A DNA stretch of 16,747 nt from JAEUTH01 sp039931675 (GTDB lineage: Bacteria; Bacteroidota; Bacteroidia; AKYH767-A; OLB10). Location of the stretch: NCBI GenBank assembly GCA_039931675.1, contig JBDTRM010000057.1, forward strand, positions 1 through 16,747, in the 5' to 3' direction. Positions within the stretch are counted from its first letter, which is position 1, and the number at the start of each line of letters is the position of its first letter. This document shows positions 15,644 to 16,747 of the stretch, one piece after another. The notes beneath the pieces were generated by a model, which saw nothing but the letters and a program-made list of their open reading frames with translations, had not been told where the DNA came from and ran no database searches. The translations under genes were made by a program, and so were the position numbers.

Positions 15644-16210
15644 CTATTTGTCGGCAGGCGGCAGCAGCACTTCATCTATCACATAAACAATTCCATTTGA
15701 TGCGGGAATGGTTGCAACTACATTTGCATTATTAACCGTCATCTTTCCATCTTTAATATGGATAGTAATATTTTTCAGGTTTGCCTGGTTAATAGTTTGT
15801 CCATCGGTAAGATAATCTTGCTTATAACCTCCTACAGCTACGTGATATTCCAAAATGTCGCGTAACTTATCTTTATTCTCAGGTTTCATTAAATCATCCA
15901 CTGTGCCTTTTGGGAGTTTATCGAATGCTGCATTTGTTGGCGCAAACACAGTGAATGGTCCTGCATTGGATAATTCAGTTACGTAATCTGCCTGCTTGAG
16001 CGCAGCTACTAATGTAGTGTGATCGGGCGAGCCGACAGCAATTTTTACAACATCTTTTTGTGATACATCATCACTAACTGCTTCTTGTCCTCTTGCTGCC
16101 GGAGTTGCATCAGTACCTGATGATTGTTGCGTAGTATCATTGCTTGTTTGATTGCATGAAATTAACCCGGTAATCATTACCGATGCAAATATTATTTTTA
16201 TCTTTTTCAT
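15644..16210 (-). CDS. FAS1 (fasciclin) domain lipoprotein in the nos cluster
   Basis: A 188-residue lipoprotein: signal peptide with lipobox LIS-C (Cys19), a Ser/Thr/Gln-rich linker (20-50), then one complete FAS1 domain (about 52-185). The H1 motif is GPFTVFAPTNAAFDKLP (84-100) and the H2 motif is GIVYVIDEVLLPP (173-185). FAS1 domains mediate adhesion or protein-protein contact. Placed between nosZ and the NosB-like gene on the same strand, 84 bp and 59 bp from its neighbours, it is probably co-transcribed with them. It may act as a periplasmic or outer-membrane partner, but a direct role in N2O reduction is not established by the sequence. Confidence 0.9.
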   Translation of the reverse strand: MKKIKIIFASVMITGLISCNQTSNDTTQQSSGTDATPAARGQEAVSDDVSQKDVVKIAVGSPDHTTLVAALKQADYVTELSNAGPFTVFAPTNAAFDKLPKGTVDDLMKPENKDKLRDILEYHVAVGGYKQDYLTDGQTINQANLKNITIHIKDGKMTVNNANVVATIPASNGIVYVIDEVLLPPADK

Positions 16211-16228
16211 ATTATTTTGTTTTAAAAA

Positions 16229-16272
16229 AGGAGAACAGCAAACTATCCGGGGGTAATGCTTACCATTCTCCT
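16229..16272. promoter_or_regulatory. Nested hairpin between nosZ and the FAS1 gene
   Basis: Outer arms AGGAGAA (16229-16235) and TTCTCCT (16266-16272) enclose an inner stem GGTAA-TGC-TTACC (16252-16264). The structure fills much of the 84-bp gap just downstream of the nosZ stop on the minus strand. On that strand the run TTTTTTAAAA follows the outer arm, so it could be a leaky terminator or mRNA-stabilising stem setting nosZ apart from the downstream genes. Confidence 0.55.
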
Positions 16273-16294
16273 ATGAGGTTTAAAATTGAATTTA

Positions 16295-16747
16295 TTATTG
16301 AACTGGTGGAGTTTCAGCCGCAGGCTTGTTTGTTCCGGTGCTGAAAGTTAAAGGAACATTTGATCCTGCAGGACTCACTCTTATGTATCCCTGCATTTCC
16401 TGGTGCAGTGCTGAGCAAAAATCCGTACAGTAAAACGGAAATACACCTGAGCGTTCGGGTCTCCATGCAAGCGTTTGCGTTTCACCGGGCATCACTAATA
16501 ACTCAGCATTGTTGGCGCCTTTAACTGCAAATCCATGCGGCACATCCCAATCCTGTTCAAGATTGGTAAGATGAAAATAAATTACATCGCCCATCTTAAC
16601 ACCTTCAATATTATCAGGTACAAAGTGCGAACGAATACAAGTCATATAAACATGCACTTCATTTCCTTTGCGCACCACTTTAGCTTCTTTCTCACCTTTA
16701 GTAACATAAGGATTCATGTTGTCTTCAATCTTGAAAATCTTTGTTGA
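16295..16747 (-). CDS. nosZ: NosZ, nitrous oxide reductase (C-terminal CuA domain; 5' part beyond window)
   Basis: Only the last 150 codons are in the window; the reading frame stays open through base 16747, so the ATG at 16715-16717 is internal and not the start. The fragment is the cupredoxin CuA domain that receives electrons and passes them to the CuZ site, reducing N2O to N2 in the periplasm. CuA ligands are visible: His in WDVPHGF (fragment residue 71), then CTDFC-SAL-H-QE-M, giving Cys107, Cys111, His115 and Met118. The C-T-D-F-C form, with Asp where clade I enzymes have Trp, fits clade II (atypical) NosZ. A Pro/Thr/Ala-rich tail of about 25 residues follows the domain. It is upstream of FAS1, NosB-like, nosL and nosDFY on the same strand. 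Confidence 0.95.
   Translation of the reverse strand, partial: STKIFKIEDNMNPYVTKGEKEAKVVRKGNEVHVYMTCIRSHFVPDNIEGVKMGDVIYFHLTNLEQDWDVPHGFAVKGANNAELLVMPGETQTLAWRPERSGVFPFYCTDFCSALHQEMQGYIRVSPAGSNVPLTFSTGTNKPAAETPPVQ

Noticed and set aside
1..16747. tRNA, rRNA, CRISPR arrays or transposase genes
   Set aside because: No cloverleaf or rRNA-like sequence, no regularly spaced direct repeats with unique spacers, and no transposase or integrase motifs were seen on either strand.

Overview
The window looks like chromosomal DNA from an AT-rich member of the Bacteroidota, probably a Chitinophagales/Sphingobacteriales-type environmental bacterium. This rests on several signs: lipoprotein leaders ending in short lipoboxes, A-rich leaders without Shine-Dalgarno motifs, two matches to the Bacteroidota -7 promoter motif TAnnTTTG, a clade II-type nosZ end, a T6SS subtype iii-type sheath protein, and intergenic repeats of a kind common in this phylum. 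The placement is inferred from protein character; no rRNA or tRNA is present.

Layout. (1) 1-147: non-coding edge with a short palindromic repeat. (2) 148-993 (-): tandem universal stress protein. (3) 1116-4141 (-): a tight three-gene ABC exporter operon, transcribed membrane-fusion lipoprotein > LolC/E-MacB-type permease > ATPase. (4) 4493-9514 (+): the only two plus-strand genes, a natural fusion of the type VI secretion sheath subunits TssB and TssC, then 78 bp later a 1051-residue LRR-Roc-COR-TIR (ROCO) protein. (5) 9515-9812: convergent intergenic region with two tandem copies of an ~84-bp repeat. (6) 9813-11300 (-): an ArnT/GT39-like membrane glycosyltransferase. (7) 11301-11582: non-coding, repeat-rich. 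(8) 11583-16747 (-): a nitrous oxide reductase cluster in the order nosZ (3' end only) > FAS1 lipoprotein > NosB-like membrane protein > nosL > nosD > nosF > nosY.

How the genes work together. The nos genes encode the last step of denitrification. NosZ reduces N2O in the periplasm, NosL and NosD-F-Y supply and assemble its copper centres, and the NosB-like protein is a conserved clade II accessory. A FAS1-domain lipoprotein sits directly after nosZ and is an uncommon member of such a cluster. The ABC operon is a lipoprotein-anchored exporter without its own outer-membrane channel gene here.

The most interesting region is the tssBC fusion/ROCO-TIR pair. No other T6SS gene (Hcp, ClpV, VgrG, baseplate, membrane complex) is visible, so the sheath protein appears to be an orphan. 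It is paired with a large multidomain protein that carries a GTPase switch and a C-terminal TIR domain with a plausible catalytic glutamate. The two-gene cassette is oriented opposite to everything around it and bounded by non-coding DNA with repeats on the distal side. I infer a possible sheath-polymer plus TIR-effector system (immunity, self-surveillance or signalling). That function is a hypothesis; the domain content is read directly from the sequence.
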